DNA from: Planctomycetaceae bacterium
Lineage (GTDB): Bacteria; Planctomycetota; Planctomycetia; Pirellulales; Pirellulaceae
Direction of reading: 5' to 3'
DNA: 64,000 bases
NCBI GenBank assembly: GCA_020638995.1
Contig: JACKHM010000001.1
Span: forward strand, 2,294,001-2,358,000
The notes beneath the pieces were generated by a model, which saw only the letters and a list, made by a program, of their open reading frames with translations, was not told where the DNA came from and made no database searches. Below are positions 37,201-45,385 of this stretch, in pieces. The first letter of the stretch is position 1, and every line of letters starts with the position of its first letter. Position numbers and translations under genes: made by a program.

Positions 37201-38700
37201 CGATGGGGGAGTTGCGTCGAAGCCATAAGCCGCAAGGTCGTCGGGGACGATAGTTTCTATTCCGGCATGATTTCCCGCAACAATTGTCGAGATCAAGACA
37301 GCAGATGCACCACGCAGTCCGCCACCTCCTCCAGGCGCGTAGTTCTCGGTGATGGTGCTGCCCGTAATGGTCAATACACCTGCGTCCACTACGGTGCCGT
37401 TCCCCATTTCGGCACGAGGGACATTGTAGATGCCACCACCGCCTTTCTTCGATACGTTGTTACTAATGGTGCTGTTGATAATCGTCGCTGTGCCGTTGTT
37501 GTAGATGCCACCTCCTCCGTCCGAGAACCCACCGGTATTATCAACAACGGTACTTGATACAAGCGTGAGGTAGGAGTCCGGAAGGTTTAGAACGCCTCCG
37601 TTACCTTGGCTTCCGTTCCCACTGATCGTCGTGTGGTCAATAGCAACTGTTGCTCCCCTCATATTCCGAATTCCATCGTCGTTGTCAGCCACGATGCTGT
37701 TCGAAAGCTTAACGTTTGTGACGTTCCCGTTGGCATGTATGCCCCGGGAGTTGCCGGTGATCACGCTGTTCGTGATGCTAAGGTCTGCGATATTGTATGC
37801 GATAATTCCTCCAGATCCTGAGAAGCCCAGTATGCCGCCCTGATTGTTCGAGACGACCACGTTGTCGATGCTAACCCGGTCACCGGTGAGAAAAAGTCCT
37901 CCGCCACTATTGTCTTGGATCACGCTGTTCGTGATTGTTAGGTCATCTCCATTCGCAAATATTCCGCCGTAAATGTTATTCCTGACGATCGTGTCGGTGA
38001 TCGTTCCCGCTTGGGCACCGATTCCTCTGACGTTGCCATCGATAACGCTATTCGAGACATGGAGCGTACTGCCGGAGATCCCCCCCCCATTCACAACTTC
38101 AACATCTCGGATTGTCAGTGCCTCGACACCGCCAACTCCACTGAAAGTAAGGTCGCTTATCTGTACGTTAATTTTCGTGTCCGGATCCTCATCATCGACC
38201 TTGAAAGCTTCGCTAGAGAAGGTAAAGTTTTCGACTTGGTCGGCTGGGCCTTCGATGGAGAGGTTTCCGACTCCGAGTCCTGTGATCGTCAAGTCGTCTG
38301 AAATGGTGATGATGTCCAGTAGCGTGATCGTCTCTCCCGCTAGCGCCGGGGAAAACGTGATGGTGTCGGCACCCGACCCAGCCGGCACGTCGGATCCCGG
38401 CGAACTACACCCGAAGCTCCGGTCAAGCTGACTATCATGGTTCGCCGCCAGGATCGCTTCCCGCAACGACACTTTGCCATCCGGGCATGTAAGCCTGGTA
38501 ATAATTTCATCTTCAATCGTATCGACGACGAAGGTGGTCAGCAGGTAGCGGGCTTCGAGTTGTTCGCCGCCCAAGATTGCCCCCGCATCACCGAACGCAC
38601 GCCGACCGCGTCGCGATCGGCGTCGCGAGCAGCACTTTTCGTATCGACAGAGTATCCTCTGAACCAGGGCTTGAAGGCCTCGTTCCTCGGTTCCAAGCAT
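31249..38700 (-). CDS. giant RTX / FG-GAP / beta-helix exoprotein with dockerin, about 2,483 aa
   Basis: Start ATG at 38700 (M-L-G-T-E-E-R); a TTG seven codons earlier is possible. Order: Arg-rich N region and a G-E-Q-L-E-A-R-Y-L-L motif (planctomycete LEPR-XLL type), a CSLREA-like segment (V-S-L-R-E-A-I-L-A-A-N, about 85), parallel beta-helix repeats (about 120-590), very many RTX calcium repeats (G-G-x-G-x-D, about 770-1750), six or so FG-GAP/integrin-alpha-type repeats with 'D-x-D-G-D-G-V-x-D-L-A-V' (about 1760-2150), and two dockerin loops (D-A-N-R-D-G-S and D-V-N-G-D-D-F, about 2335-2405). Calcium-dependent secreted surface protein, probably adhesive. It is the first gene beyond the Tn7-like element. 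Confidence 0.92.
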   Translation of the reverse strand: MLGTEERGLQALVQRILCRYEKCCSRRRSRRGRRAFGDAGAILGGEQLEARYLLTTFVVDTIEDEIITRLTCPDGKVSLREAILAANHDSQLDRSFGCSSPGSDVPAGSGADTITFSPALAGETITLLDIITISDDLTITGLGVGNLSIEGPADQVENFTFSSEAFKVDDEDPDTKINVQISDLTFSGVGGVEALTIRDVEVVNGGGISGSTLHVSNSVIDGNVRGIGAQAGTITDTIVRNNIYGGIFANGDDLTITNSVIQDNSGGGLFLTGDRVSIDNVVVSNNQGGILGFSGSGGIIAYNIADLSITNSVITGNSRGIHANGNVTNVKLSNSIVADNDDGIRNMRGATVAIDHTTISGNGSQGNGGVLNLPDSYLTLVSSTVVDNTGGFSDGGGGIYNNGTATIINSTISNNVSKKGGGGIYNVPRAEMGNGTVVDAGVLTITGSTITENYAPGGGGGLRGASAVLISTIVAGNHAGIETIVPDDLAAYGFDATPPSPSFNNLIGIQLGTSSEDLLVDGVNGNQVGVVDPFLGPLEDNGGPTMTHALLRGSPAIDAGLNPLGLAMDQRGEPRTLGQATDIGAFESPLPQLPPSELLVKSLRGQGDSVVLTYELTEAVSDPVVFGFVRSDDDLLSMDDQLYPTLTVTPADLSNALAAGEHQYTFSPDQVPHLLPLINDPEIASIYVIGGEVIQPTVETSFKPYRGAYQAAPTERAILRTGPLSTSLTVAPTQISGELELNFQFDTATGTEDFNATVTSPADIVIIASDSDDFIRVDPNLTVDTIIDAGNGLNLVVGGAGNDEITGGDDIDVLLGEGFELEVATLKDFLDNLAMGRINLATLSLEPVGMGNDILRGGDGFDVLIGGPGTDELRSGAGGGLLMGDGFRVEAALDYDLSLLLNAPDLDAAKQAFFKAFGFSAEIALAGNGDDMIYGGSGIDVVFGGDGNDTFEALDPEDNASSGGIVDVIFGNDGDDTINDRAANFTLAVGGAGDDVLIGGMSASFLIGGDDNDTLAGGPGVDVLLGDTLDFAASSNIAKVLSGFGDGNLSFDVQIGPGDPEIAGNDVLSGGPGFDFLVGGYGDDYLEGGDGAGLLFGDTFNFSASLGINFAESKDSQGQDDATTHGKSGNLLSKALSLFSANVGFDLVGQGADTIVGSLGLDVAFGGDGPDKIYSGGGAVDLLFGNEGDDELRGGGDFTQLLAAVAGAAPNAMTIRDFGTRIRNGESLRMTGLDDSSFSIMVGGIGNDKLFATPAEDGVPGTIAGSVLIGDDFDFKGLPTTPADVFKIEFNGLLPTKFAVEAGFVQEGDGNDELEGAAGGFNLLIGGDGDDQVTGQGFFDILMGDSFNLGIDVGVTLDYSNLSLDKSEDENLDAIDTSFKLPGLAGSGADMIHGGDGFTLAIGGDGADTIRDDGGKINLLFGNDGNDSIFAQDGFNLIGGGFGDDNLVGGSGSNIILGDRYSFATLGSLALAAIEKGDLRTGIGFVSSGNGRDTIVGGPGFDFIIAGDGRDTVDAGDGTNVVLGDAIDLLIGNVDFAASFWKSVKSLVFGGRNGLLQSITDALGFTGDGDDILTGGSNTDIIFGGGGDDVISGGGNGLDEFDFLVGGVGNDVVKGEAGDDVVMGGPGDDELRGGTGNDVLESEGGVDRFYGEEGNDQIFGGAENDFLYGGPGNDELHGEEGDDLLDGGTGNNVFIDDQGNNTIVTSPAPIVGFQPIADGVGGLPAGTLQEFDGFGNSMAGIGDVDGNGVPDVAVGTFDAVYILLLNADGTVLNHVKIADGEGGLPDEVLNERVDSFGGQVRDAFGQAVTGLGDLNHDGTPDIAVGAPALSEDEIAGSVHILFLNPDGTVGDHAQITDGMSGLPDGTIGTDYRFGTSLTTLPDINGDGVDDLAVGTQPNGTNQHVFVLLMNDDGTVKASTRIADGVGGLPAGSLTAIDSFGVAIASLGDMDGDGISDLAVGAPGDANAGGIYAGAVYIFSLNADGTVKSTTKISDGVNGLPSGTTQKFDGLGSALAALGDRDGDGVTELAVAAHKGLDGTVYILYLAADGTVKSNFELYNGSGETPDGLWSPRFGMSLTATGDINGDGANDIAIAGGGASFVTDRINIVFLQPQTGHDVTVNLQDGAGTVEIVNDANDLVLKLPGGSELTRLQQNSLQSLQIVGSATDDVLAVSNSFGTVGPPIRFRAGDGNDRLDISIEDVTTAFPLFDIDLGEGVDTLGLTGSNQDLDLSVLGDANLQGIEKFDIVGSGGNLLTLRVDDVVNISSTTGTLRIHHNEDDLVNYGSGWKVEIPRIIDSEYVHILTQGTATIEVANTSPNQNPLRSLDANRDGSVSPLDALVVINRLNTDGSGPLSTPSTVIGLTEFFYFDVNGDDFVAPLDVLQVINFLNASASSPEGEFTFPHIAHGIPNPAVSSPVLSALKNDQNAPTFPASATITIIPSSPGEHLQFMPLDRITPHRRGPIAQDLVAAIDAFFEDFEFLTP

Positions 38701-39235
38701 CGTATCTGAATCTTTCGCCAAACAGGCCGGCCAAACAGACGTTAGTCGGGCGGGAGAGGTATGCAGAACAATCGCGCGAAGTCTTGAAAATCAATAGCAC
38801 CCTCAGTATTGATGGAACCTGAATGCTATGCAACTCATGCGCACGACGAGACGTCACCGTATGACCTTCTACGTCGCAAATAGCCCGCTCGGAAGGGCGA
38901 GGCATGGTCGTGCTCTGACACGAGCAGCAAGAGCTTCGTCGAGGCCTCTCGGTGGCCGATGACGGCGTCCAAACCGCTCTGGTCACCCCTCCCGAAGCAA
39001 GTTAGTGCCCCGCAACTCGGACCGATCGGCTCGCGAGTTTTTCTTCCGAAGATCGTCGATCACTGGGTATAAAGGCCGACCGCTTACCCGCATCGGTGTG
39101 CCGTGATCTTCGCCAGCTTGCCATAACTGTCAACGGCGTTGATATCTATGAAAGAGTGGGGTTTGTCGAAAAGCGGCTCTCCTGTCGCATATTTGGGAAG
39201 CATCTACCTTTTTCCCAACGACAGGAGAACCAGAC
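38701..39235. other. intergenic region, probable left non-coding end of the IS110 element
   Basis: 535 bases without a supported gene. IS110 elements carry non-coding DNA (source of a guide 'bridge' RNA in some members) next to the transposase. I cannot place the element end. Confidence 0.4.
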
Positions 39236-40303
39236 ATGTTGTACCTCGGAATCGACCAACACGCACGTCAAATTACGATTTCGCTCCGTGATGAGAACGG
39301 TGACGTTCTGATGGCTCGGCAGGTTTCGACAAGGCCCGAGAAGGTCAATGAGTTCTTTCAGCGCTTAACCCGCGAGCGATTGCAGAGCGGTGAATCGTTC
39401 ATGGCCATCCTGGAAGTGTGTGGGTTCAACGATTGGCTGATTCGTATGCTGCAAGACTACCGTTGTCATAAGGTGATCCTGATCCAACCGCACGACCGAA
39501 GCAACCGCAAGACGGATCGACGCGATGCGGCAGCGCTCAGCGAACTGCTGTGGGTCAACCGCAGTCGCCTGGCGGAGGGCAAGCCGGTCCGTGGGCTGCG
39601 GCAGGTCAACATCACCTCGACCACAGACCAAGAGAATCGGCGTTTGACAACACTCCGTAGAGACGCCGGCCGAGTCAGGACTGGCATCATCAATACGATC
39701 CGTCACGTCCTCAGGCGGCACAACCTTCAATGGGAGATGCCCACCAAGACATTCCCCACGAAGCCCGCCATTGCTTGGCTCAAGGAACTGGTGTTGCCGG
39801 AGATCGACCGTTTGGAGATGGACCACTTGCTTTCCGATCTGGAACGCATCCAACAGCGTATCGCGGATCTAGAGCAGCACATTGCCGCACGTTGTGTCAG
39901 CAGTGATGACGCCGTGTTGCTCTCGACGATACCGGGCGTTGGCGCGTTTATCGCCACGTCGCTGGCGTGTCGCATTGGTCGCGTCCAGCGTTTTCCTCGT
40001 GCGCACAGCCTGGCGAACTATTGGGGACTCACACCTGGTTGTCGCAACAGCGGCGAGCACAACCAACGTCTGGGAAGTATTACCAAAGCTGGCAGCACCA
40101 TGGCGCGGTGGCTGCTGGCGCAAATGACCTACAACGTCTTGCGAAAGGACCCACGGCTGCGCGAATAGTTCAAACGCATCAAACGCAGACGGGGAGCCAA
40201 GATTGCACGGGTGGCCGTGATGCGAAAAGTCGCCACGATCATGTGGCACATGCTAACAGAGCGGAAGAAGTTCGCGGAGTGTCGCTCCCCGGCCGTCACC
40301 TGA
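39236..40303 (+). pseudogene. IS110-family transposase with one in-frame TAG
   Basis: The ATG at 39236 follows GACAGGAGAACC. RuvC-like N-terminal domain: L-G-I-D-Q-H-A, then E-V-C-G-F-N-D-W and K-T-D-R-R-D-A (DEDD set). C-terminal transposase_20 region: S-T-I-P-G-V-G-A-F and Y-W-G-L-T-P. The frame stops at TAG 40166-40168 after R-L-R-E and then continues F-K-R-I-K-R-R-R-G-A-K-I-A for 44 more codons to 40303, so a Trp codon (TGG to TAG) was probably lost. The product lacks its last about 45 residues. Confidence 0.85.
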
Positions 40304-40983
40304 GCGATGGCCGGACGGAGCCGGCCAGAAGATACACCTCAAGAGAAAAAAGGTCACAAATCAACGTGAAGAAAAAGGAGACTTTCCAAACCAAGATTCG
40401 GTAGTGGTTGTTCGATCCGAGTAGCCTAGCGCAACTCGAGATCCCTCCCGTTTGGGCCAACTCGGTTTCGTCCGTGGATGCAGTCGTGGAGCCAAGCTCT
40501 GTGAACTGCACGAAACGTTGATTGGAGTGGCCCTCTCGGGAGGAATTCGCAACAGAAACATCAGCATCTGCCACGACGAGGCAGAGCTGCTCCCGGAGCA
40601 CCGGGGGCGGTACCTCGCGAAGAAATGTGTTGGGAGCAATCGCGCATTGACAAGATCGATCGCAACTTCCCGCAGCGACGACAACCAAAACGAATCTCAA
40701 TACGAATTATTCCACCGTTAACTACACGTTCCACCAACTCGATCACCAAATCATGCGACAACGCAAAGCGCTATCCGTACGCGCTCAACTCAATGGAAAC
40801 CGTTTCCGCTTGACAAACTCTTACAGAAACGGACGAAAAGACCGACGGCGTTTTCGCAGATCCCCAAACAGCGTCGGTGTCCCGTCAGTCGCCCATCCTG
40901 TGCGCGCAAAGCCCTGAGTAAGACGCAAAATCGCCACCCAGTGGTGAACAGACACTTTATCCACCATTGTTGGGGGGATCCGG
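40304..40983. other. gene-free stretch
   Basis: 680 bases between the IS110 relic and the GACA-N7-TGTC array. Short frames only, none with a recognisable product. Confidence 0.5.
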
Positions 40984-41185
40984 GACAACCTTTGTGTCAA
41001 ATCGTGACAAACTTTGTGTCCGAAATGACAACCTTTATGTCAAAAACCAACGCATGGTGTTTGACACAAAGCTTGTCACGACCGCCACGACACCATACCA
41101 ACTTACGGCTCGCCCGGACACAAAGGTTGTCCCAGTTGAGACATAAAGGTTGGCCAACGGACCGGTTTTTGACACAAAGTTTGGC
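40984..41185. repeat. iteron-like array of seven GACA-N7-TGTC sites in two opposed groups
   Basis: Three copies of GACAACCTTTGTGTC-type sequence at 40984, 41006 and 41027 (spacing 22 and 21 bp), then four inverted copies (GACACAAAGGTTGTC type) at 41063, 41117, 41140 and 41171; the last two end TTGGC instead of TTGTC. Each is itself an imperfect dyad. It may be a transposon-end array of transposase-binding sites, a plasmid-type iteron origin, or a multi-site operator. Confidence 0.85.
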
Positions 41186-41301
41186 ACATCACAATTGCGT
41201 TCTGTATTTGTTGTTCTCACAGGCGGAGTTTCGTACCGCAGAGCGAAGTTCCCCAAGCCATGCGACTACCTCGAGTGGCCACGCGGATGTGGGTATCACA
41301 A

Positions 41302-41748
41302 TCACGTTTCTTCGCTTTGGCTCAACGGCAGGGATGGAGCGTTCAGCGTATGAAGCGAGTCTCCTGCATTCGATCTCATTCGCGGCTTGCGAGACTCGAC
41401 AGCTCTGATTTCTAGCTGTGCGAAACGATCCACTTGCCGCGTTACCCTCAAATGAGCGTCAATGGCTGGCAGCAGGCGTGTAAGGCGTTCGACGGTCCGC
41501 GGGCCACTCTCGAGAACTTGATCGACTGCCTCGTCTAACCATATCGCGATCCGCATCAAACCGCTATTGATCGAGCCCAGATTGGCCTCGAGATCATCCT
41601 CTTTTGCCAGCGACTTGGCTTGATAGTCGAACACACGACTAAGGCGCGCTTCATGATTGTGGGCAGCATCGACCGTGTCCTTACCACTTCCGCGTTGCTC
41701 CTTAGTGACGGACGGCACGGTGCGCGATTCAGCATCCTTCTTCTTCAT
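41302..41748 (-). CDS. hypothetical protein, 148 aa
   Basis: Starts M-K-K-K-D-A-E-S-R; hydrophilic, mostly helical (A-N-L-G-S-I-N-S-G-L-M-R-I-A-I-W-L). The start overlaps the stop of the preceding gene (ATGA). It is the last gene of a four-gene minus-strand run and lies just before the GACA-N7-TGTC array. No domain recognised. Confidence 0.65.
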   Translation of the reverse strand: MKKKDAESRTVPSVTKEQRGSGKDTVDAAHNHEARLSRVFDYQAKSLAKEDDLEANLGSINSGLMRIAIWLDEAVDQVLESGPRTVERLTRLLPAIDAHLRVTRQVDRFAQLEIRAVESRKPRMRSNAGDSLHTLNAPSLPLSQSEET

Positions 41749-42188
41749 TGGATTGTTCCTTGATTCTTTGTAACAGGAGCATCATCAAGTCGCTTCCGCG
41801 GGCGGCGGATTGACCGCCCGTGAAACTCATAACCGTATGATGCGAGCATAGGTTCGAGCTGCGTCTTGCTGTCTCGCAGCATCTTGTTCGCGATCTTGAC
41901 AGCTGCGTTCAACTCGCGGAAAGCTGTGGCCTCAGACTGCAAAGCCGAGACCTCTCGCTCGACCACAGTGGCACGCTCAGCGCTACCGATATACCGAACA
42001 ACTTGCTTTCCATTGCGGCGAAACCGCAACTTGTGGTAGACCCTGTCACCCCGCCTTTCTCGGCAGATAAAGCCCTGGTGACTAAGTGCCTCCAGATCGT
42101 TATTATCCAGCCGGAGCGCAGCGAGCGCCGGATACTGTCCTGAGGGGCATGAGTCCGTCAAAACACTGTTTGTAGCAGACGGTGTCAT
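41745..42188 (-). CDS. hypothetical protein, 147 aa
   Basis: I use the ATG at 42188 (M-T-P-S-A-T-N-S), 10 bp after the upstream stop; the frame is open to 42230. The middle reads H-Q-G-F-I-C-R-E-R-R-G-D-R-V-Y-H-K-L-R-F-R-R-N-G-K (within a basic, beta-rich segment), then V-R-Y-I-G-S, suggestive of a small DNA- or RNA-binding fold, then helices. The real product and role are unknown. Confidence 0.65.
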   Translation of the reverse strand: MTPSATNSVLTDSCPSGQYPALAALRLDNNDLEALSHQGFICRERRGDRVYHKLRFRRNGKQVVRYIGSAERATVVEREVSALQSEATAFRELNAAVKIANKMLRDSKTQLEPMLASYGYEFHGRSIRRPRKRLDDAPVTKNQGTIQ

Positions 42189-42198
42189 AAGAAACTTT

Positions 42199-43044
42199 CT
42201 AAGCAACCAGCTGCACTGTCTTGAGTACATCGTCGTTGCTTCGCGTCACATCGTCCTGGGGTTCCGGTCGCGCGGCGCTCCCCTTGTCGTCGGCAACCTG
42301 TCGCTTCGACTGCAGCCCCGCTTCATGTTTACGCTGCGAAACTTCGCACTTATGCTTAAACTTTTCTTGCGCGAACGCGAGCTTCTGCCGTGCGAGGTCG
42401 TAATCGAGGTACGTTTTCAAGAACTGAGGTGCTGTCGCCTCGTTCAATTTGAACTCGAGCGCCGCTTGAAGTTTTCCGTGAAGCAGCACTTCTTGGTCGA
42501 CGACGCGCTGAGCCTCATCGAAAGGCAGATGTTCTTGGGCGTCGAGTACGGCGTTCGCCATCACCGGCCCGCCAAAGAAGGCCACTTTCATCTTGGCCGC
42601 GAGCTCCATGCTCCCACACTTAACCGCCGGCATAAAGACGTGGCACGTCATCCAACTCGTCGCTCCTCGCTTGTCGCGAATATCGAAGAATAGTAGCTCC
42701 GCTGTCTCCATCACTGCCTGATCGATGTTCATCCGCTGGCTGATGTCGTCGGTAGGCAGATCCCCGAGAATAGAAAGCTTCAGCGTCTCAAGGGCCTTTT
42801 CGTTTCGCTGTAGCTCAAACGCTGCTGCAACAACCGGAAACCGTTCGATGGCTCGGCCAGTTCCTCGTTCGTCGCGCCGCATCTCGCGTAGGCACTTAAT
42901 CGCTTGTTGAGTTGGTTTGTCGAGCCAGGTCCAGAGCTCGTTCTTCCTTGACAGCGTGCGGAATCTGTCTGCGAGCTGCCAACGAAAGTCAGGGCCTTTC
43001 AAACTGTGATGCATCTCCAACCAAGCACCATTGTTTTGTTCCAT
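42199..43044 (-). CDS. hypothetical protein, 281 aa
   Basis: The ATG at 43044 is preceded by GGGAG. N terminus M-E-Q-N-N-G-A-W-L-E-M-H-H-S-L. Residues about 190-260 are a charged coiled-coil (A-R-Q-K-L-A-F-A-Q-E-K-F-K-H-K). No enzyme motif or signal peptide. Spacing of 14 bp from the preceding gene implies an operon. Confidence 0.7.
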   Translation of the reverse strand: MEQNNGAWLEMHHSLKGPDFRWQLADRFRTLSRKNELWTWLDKPTQQAIKCLREMRRDERGTGRAIERFPVVAAAFELQRNEKALETLKLSILGDLPTDDISQRMNIDQAVMETAELLFFDIRDKRGATSWMTCHVFMPAVKCGSMELAAKMKVAFFGGPVMANAVLDAQEHLPFDEAQRVVDQEVLLHGKLQAALEFKLNEATAPQFLKTYLDYDLARQKLAFAQEKFKHKCEVSQRKHEAGLQSKRQVADDKGSAARPEPQDDVTRSNDDVLKTVQLVA

Positions 43045-43058
43045 CGATTGTCTCCCAA

Positions 43059-44312
43059 CTACTTGCGTCTCGTGAGTTCTCTCTGAATCTTGACTAGGCC
43101 GTTCACAACGCGCAACCGTTCGGCCATTTCTTCTGGCTGAAGAACTTTCTCCCGTTTGTACAATCGGCCATCGTGGCTGGGCTTTGCCGATAGAATCAGT
43201 TCACTTGAGTGATGCCAGTGCTCCATCAACTCGGCAGCTGCCAGAAACAGTGAGCGGCCGACAGAATCCGACGCGGACATCGTGTCACGGATTATTGCGT
43301 CAACAATCGTCTTGTCGAATGCGCGATTCAGCGCCTCCAGTCTCGCCGTTACTTCCTCTGTATGCAGCCCAACTTTTCTGGCGCGCTTGATCGCGCGCAA
43401 TAACTCCACTCGCGCGGTAGCATAATCGACCTTTTCGGGCGCTATCACCTTTTCGAACTGCTTGAGCGAGACAGTTGACCGGGCAATGCTCTTCCACATC
43501 AACCGACGAATCAAATCCCGGTCGGAGAATTCTACTGCTGCCTGAATCTGATCCCAATCGACAGCCGACGGCCTCCAAACGTCGACGCTGTCATGTGTGT
43601 CACATTGATATGCCTTTTCGGCGCCTAGAAGGTGTGCAACGACTTCGTGCAACCCTTCCGGAATCTCATTCACTAATTCGGCAACTTGCCAACCCACCAG
43701 CGTGAGGCGAAACCCACCACGACAAACAGCCGCCAGACTCTCAGGCCGCTGCGCGCTGCTGCCTCCCTTGACCTGGATATCAAGCAGTCGCCGTGTTTGC
43801 TCGCCGTCCATTTGCTCAAGACCGGCGGACGGCGAACATGGCACTCGCAGCATGCGCAACACCATAACGTCGAGCATCGAGAACCCAACAAGTATCCTCT
43901 TCTTGCGACCACTCCAAGTTCTCGTGTAGTGGTCGTCACTTACATGGAATGCCGGCGGATCATCCGTGGTGACGGATCCCTCGTGGCTGACAAGATCGAA
44001 GGGGTGGCCATCCTGTTCGCGCCTGAGCACCATAAAGATTGGCGGCGAACCAGCAAGAACCGGTGACAAATGAAGTTCGTCGTTCGAAGCCGGAAGGAAT
44101 GCGCCCGAAGCTTCAAGATCCTCTTCGGGAAACTCCTCCTCAAGCGCGCCAATGAGGGCCGGTAAGTCGTCTGGTAGCTGGCGAATGCTCTTAACGGGGT
44201 TCAGAGTGTCCCACACGGGCGGTGGAGATGCGACGCGAGTTCCTTCGAGAACTCGTTGCAGGATTGATTCGGTGGGTGTTGGTTCGGTTCGTGGCACGGC
44301 GTTCCCAATCAA
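43059..44312 (-). CDS. hypothetical protein, 417 aa
   Basis: First gene of the run after the repressor. The TTG at 44312 is the longest start; downstream starts are possible. The N-terminal third is acidic and Pro-rich (E-E-E-F-P-E-E-D-L-E), the C-terminal third is helical and basic and ends Q-R-E-L-T-R-R-K. There is one short hydrophobic stretch but no clear membrane span. I recognise no family. With the next three genes it may form a mobile-element module. Confidence 0.65.
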   Translation of the reverse strand: MIGNAVPRTEPTPTESILQRVLEGTRVASPPPVWDTLNPVKSIRQLPDDLPALIGALEEEFPEEDLEASGAFLPASNDELHLSPVLAGSPPIFMVLRREQDGHPFDLVSHEGSVTTDDPPAFHVSDDHYTRTWSGRKKRILVGFSMLDVMVLRMLRVPCSPSAGLEQMDGEQTRRLLDIQVKGGSSAQRPESLAAVCRGGFRLTLVGWQVAELVNEIPEGLHEVVAHLLGAEKAYQCDTHDSVDVWRPSAVDWDQIQAAVEFSDRDLIRRLMWKSIARSTVSLKQFEKVIAPEKVDYATARVELLRAIKRARKVGLHTEEVTARLEALNRAFDKTIVDAIIRDTMSASDSVGRSLFLAAAELMEHWHHSSELILSAKPSHDGRLYKREKVLQPEEMAERLRVVNGLVKIQRELTRRK

Positions 44313-44342
44313 GATAGTCTCGAACCCGAATAATCGTACGAC

Positions 44343-44365
44343 AATATTGTGCCATTTGGCAATAT
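44343..44365. promoter_or_regulatory. operator-like palindrome
   Basis: AATATTGTGCCATTTGGCAATAT has arms ATATTG-GCCA and TGGC-AATAT around TT. It lies in the 93-bp gap between the repressor stop and the start of the 417-aa gene, so it is a plausible binding site for the HTH protein controlling that operon. Confidence 0.55.
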
Positions 44366-44405
44366 CAGTCTTAATGGCAACCGGAACGTATTATCAGACA
44401 AGCAC

Positions 44406-45197
44406 TTAGCGACGAACCAGCATCAGGCACACACCCAAGATCTGCCTAGTGGATATTGTCTTTGTGCGCGGCAGGGGTGGAGCGGGCTCCCGCACCTTGG
44501 TTTCGGTGGATCCGTCTGGGCGCAGGCGAACTACGATCAGCTTGTCGCCCGGTTCATCTTCCGGGTAGGGCAACTCAACATAGAGGTAGTCACCTGGATC
44601 ATCAGGCTCGCCCTCGTGGTGACGCACCAAGGCAAGTTGGGCCTGTCCCCGCATTTCGACCACGCAGATGCGTTGTTGAACAAGGTCCATCCGACCCCAG
44701 TAGCTCGCATCGGTCTCGATCAACAGTAGGTCCTTCGGCGCAACCTTAAGGTGTCGAATGCGAAGAAGTGGATCTCTTGGTTGCACCTCAATCCAGTAAC
44801 GCGTCTCCCTGAAAAAAGCGCCGGCCGTAGGCAACGATTCACCGCTGAGCAAACCCGGGCTATTGGCTGGCGCGCCCGGCAGTGGTTGCCGCGAAATCGA
44901 CAGAGGCCAGCCTGCGGCAGGCGCCTCCGGGCTGTCCGCAAGCAGCGGCTCACCAACGCCACTGAGCAACCAGGAGGGATTTACCTTTGGGTGAGCGCTT
45001 ATCGCGGTGAGTAGACGACGCCCAGCCGACTGTCTACCTGCCGCAATCTTCGTAATGACGGACGGCGAACACCCAACGTCACGCGACATCGCAGAGCAAT
45101 TCGAGGCCCAAACATGATCAAGAAGCCATGTGATCCTCTCCGCAATTGGAGTGACTGGTGTGCGTCTAGGCTTCTTCGACTGTCTCTTCTTTCCCAT
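44406..45197 (-). CDS. HTH (Cro/CI-type) repressor-like protein, 263 aa
   Basis: I choose the ATG at 45197 (M-G-K-K-R-Q-S-K-K-P-R-R); the frame runs 60 codons further into repeat DNA. An HTH is seen at about 35-65 (M-S-R-D-V-G-C-S-P-S-V-I-T-K-I-A-A-G-R), followed by the phage-repressor string N-P-S-W-L-L-S-G-V-G-E-P. The C-terminal half has P-K-D-L-L-L-I-E-T-D, like the S24/LexA fold's 'G-D-x-L-L-I', but I do not see a convincing Ser-Lys dyad, so self-cleavage is doubtful. Likely regulator of the downstream cluster. Confidence 0.75.
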   Translation of the reverse strand: MGKKRQSKKPRRTPVTPIAERITWLLDHVWASNCSAMSRDVGCSPSVITKIAAGRQSAGRRLLTAISAHPKVNPSWLLSGVGEPLLADSPEAPAAGWPLSISRQPLPGAPANSPGLLSGESLPTAGAFFRETRYWIEVQPRDPLLRIRHLKVAPKDLLLIETDASYWGRMDLVQQRICVVEMRGQAQLALVRHHEGEPDDPGDYLYVELPYPEDEPGDKLIVVRLRPDGSTETKVREPAPPLPRTKTISTRQILGVCLMLVRR

Positions 45198-45300
45198 GGC
45201 GCCACATTGTATCGACTCACTAACGGACTGAACAAGTAATCCATTTGGCATATCGCCCATGCGTTCATGCGAGGCTGTCACGCGCGGAAGTTTGAACCGG

Positions 45301-45385
45301 CCGACGCCAATCCCGCCGTGGCTGAACCGTCTGATAGCCAAGAGAAAGCTATCTCGCGACCGCGCGACTGCCGTCATGCAAACTC
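45301..45385 (+). repeat. REP-like palindromic repeat, copy 2
   Basis: Contains CCGTGGCTGAACCGTCTGAT followed by AGCCAAGAGAAAGC, as in copy 3, and a partly deleted GC-rich hairpin. It forms the left border of the recombinase fragment. Confidence 0.75.

Noticed and set aside
31249..38700. Long plus-strand frames opposite the RTX gene
   Set aside because: They are antisense shadows of GGxGxD codon bias without start signals or homology.
40166..40168. Recoded stop (readthrough) in the IS110 transposase
   Set aside because: TAG and TGA both occur in the relics and normal genes here use them as ends; simple decay is enough.
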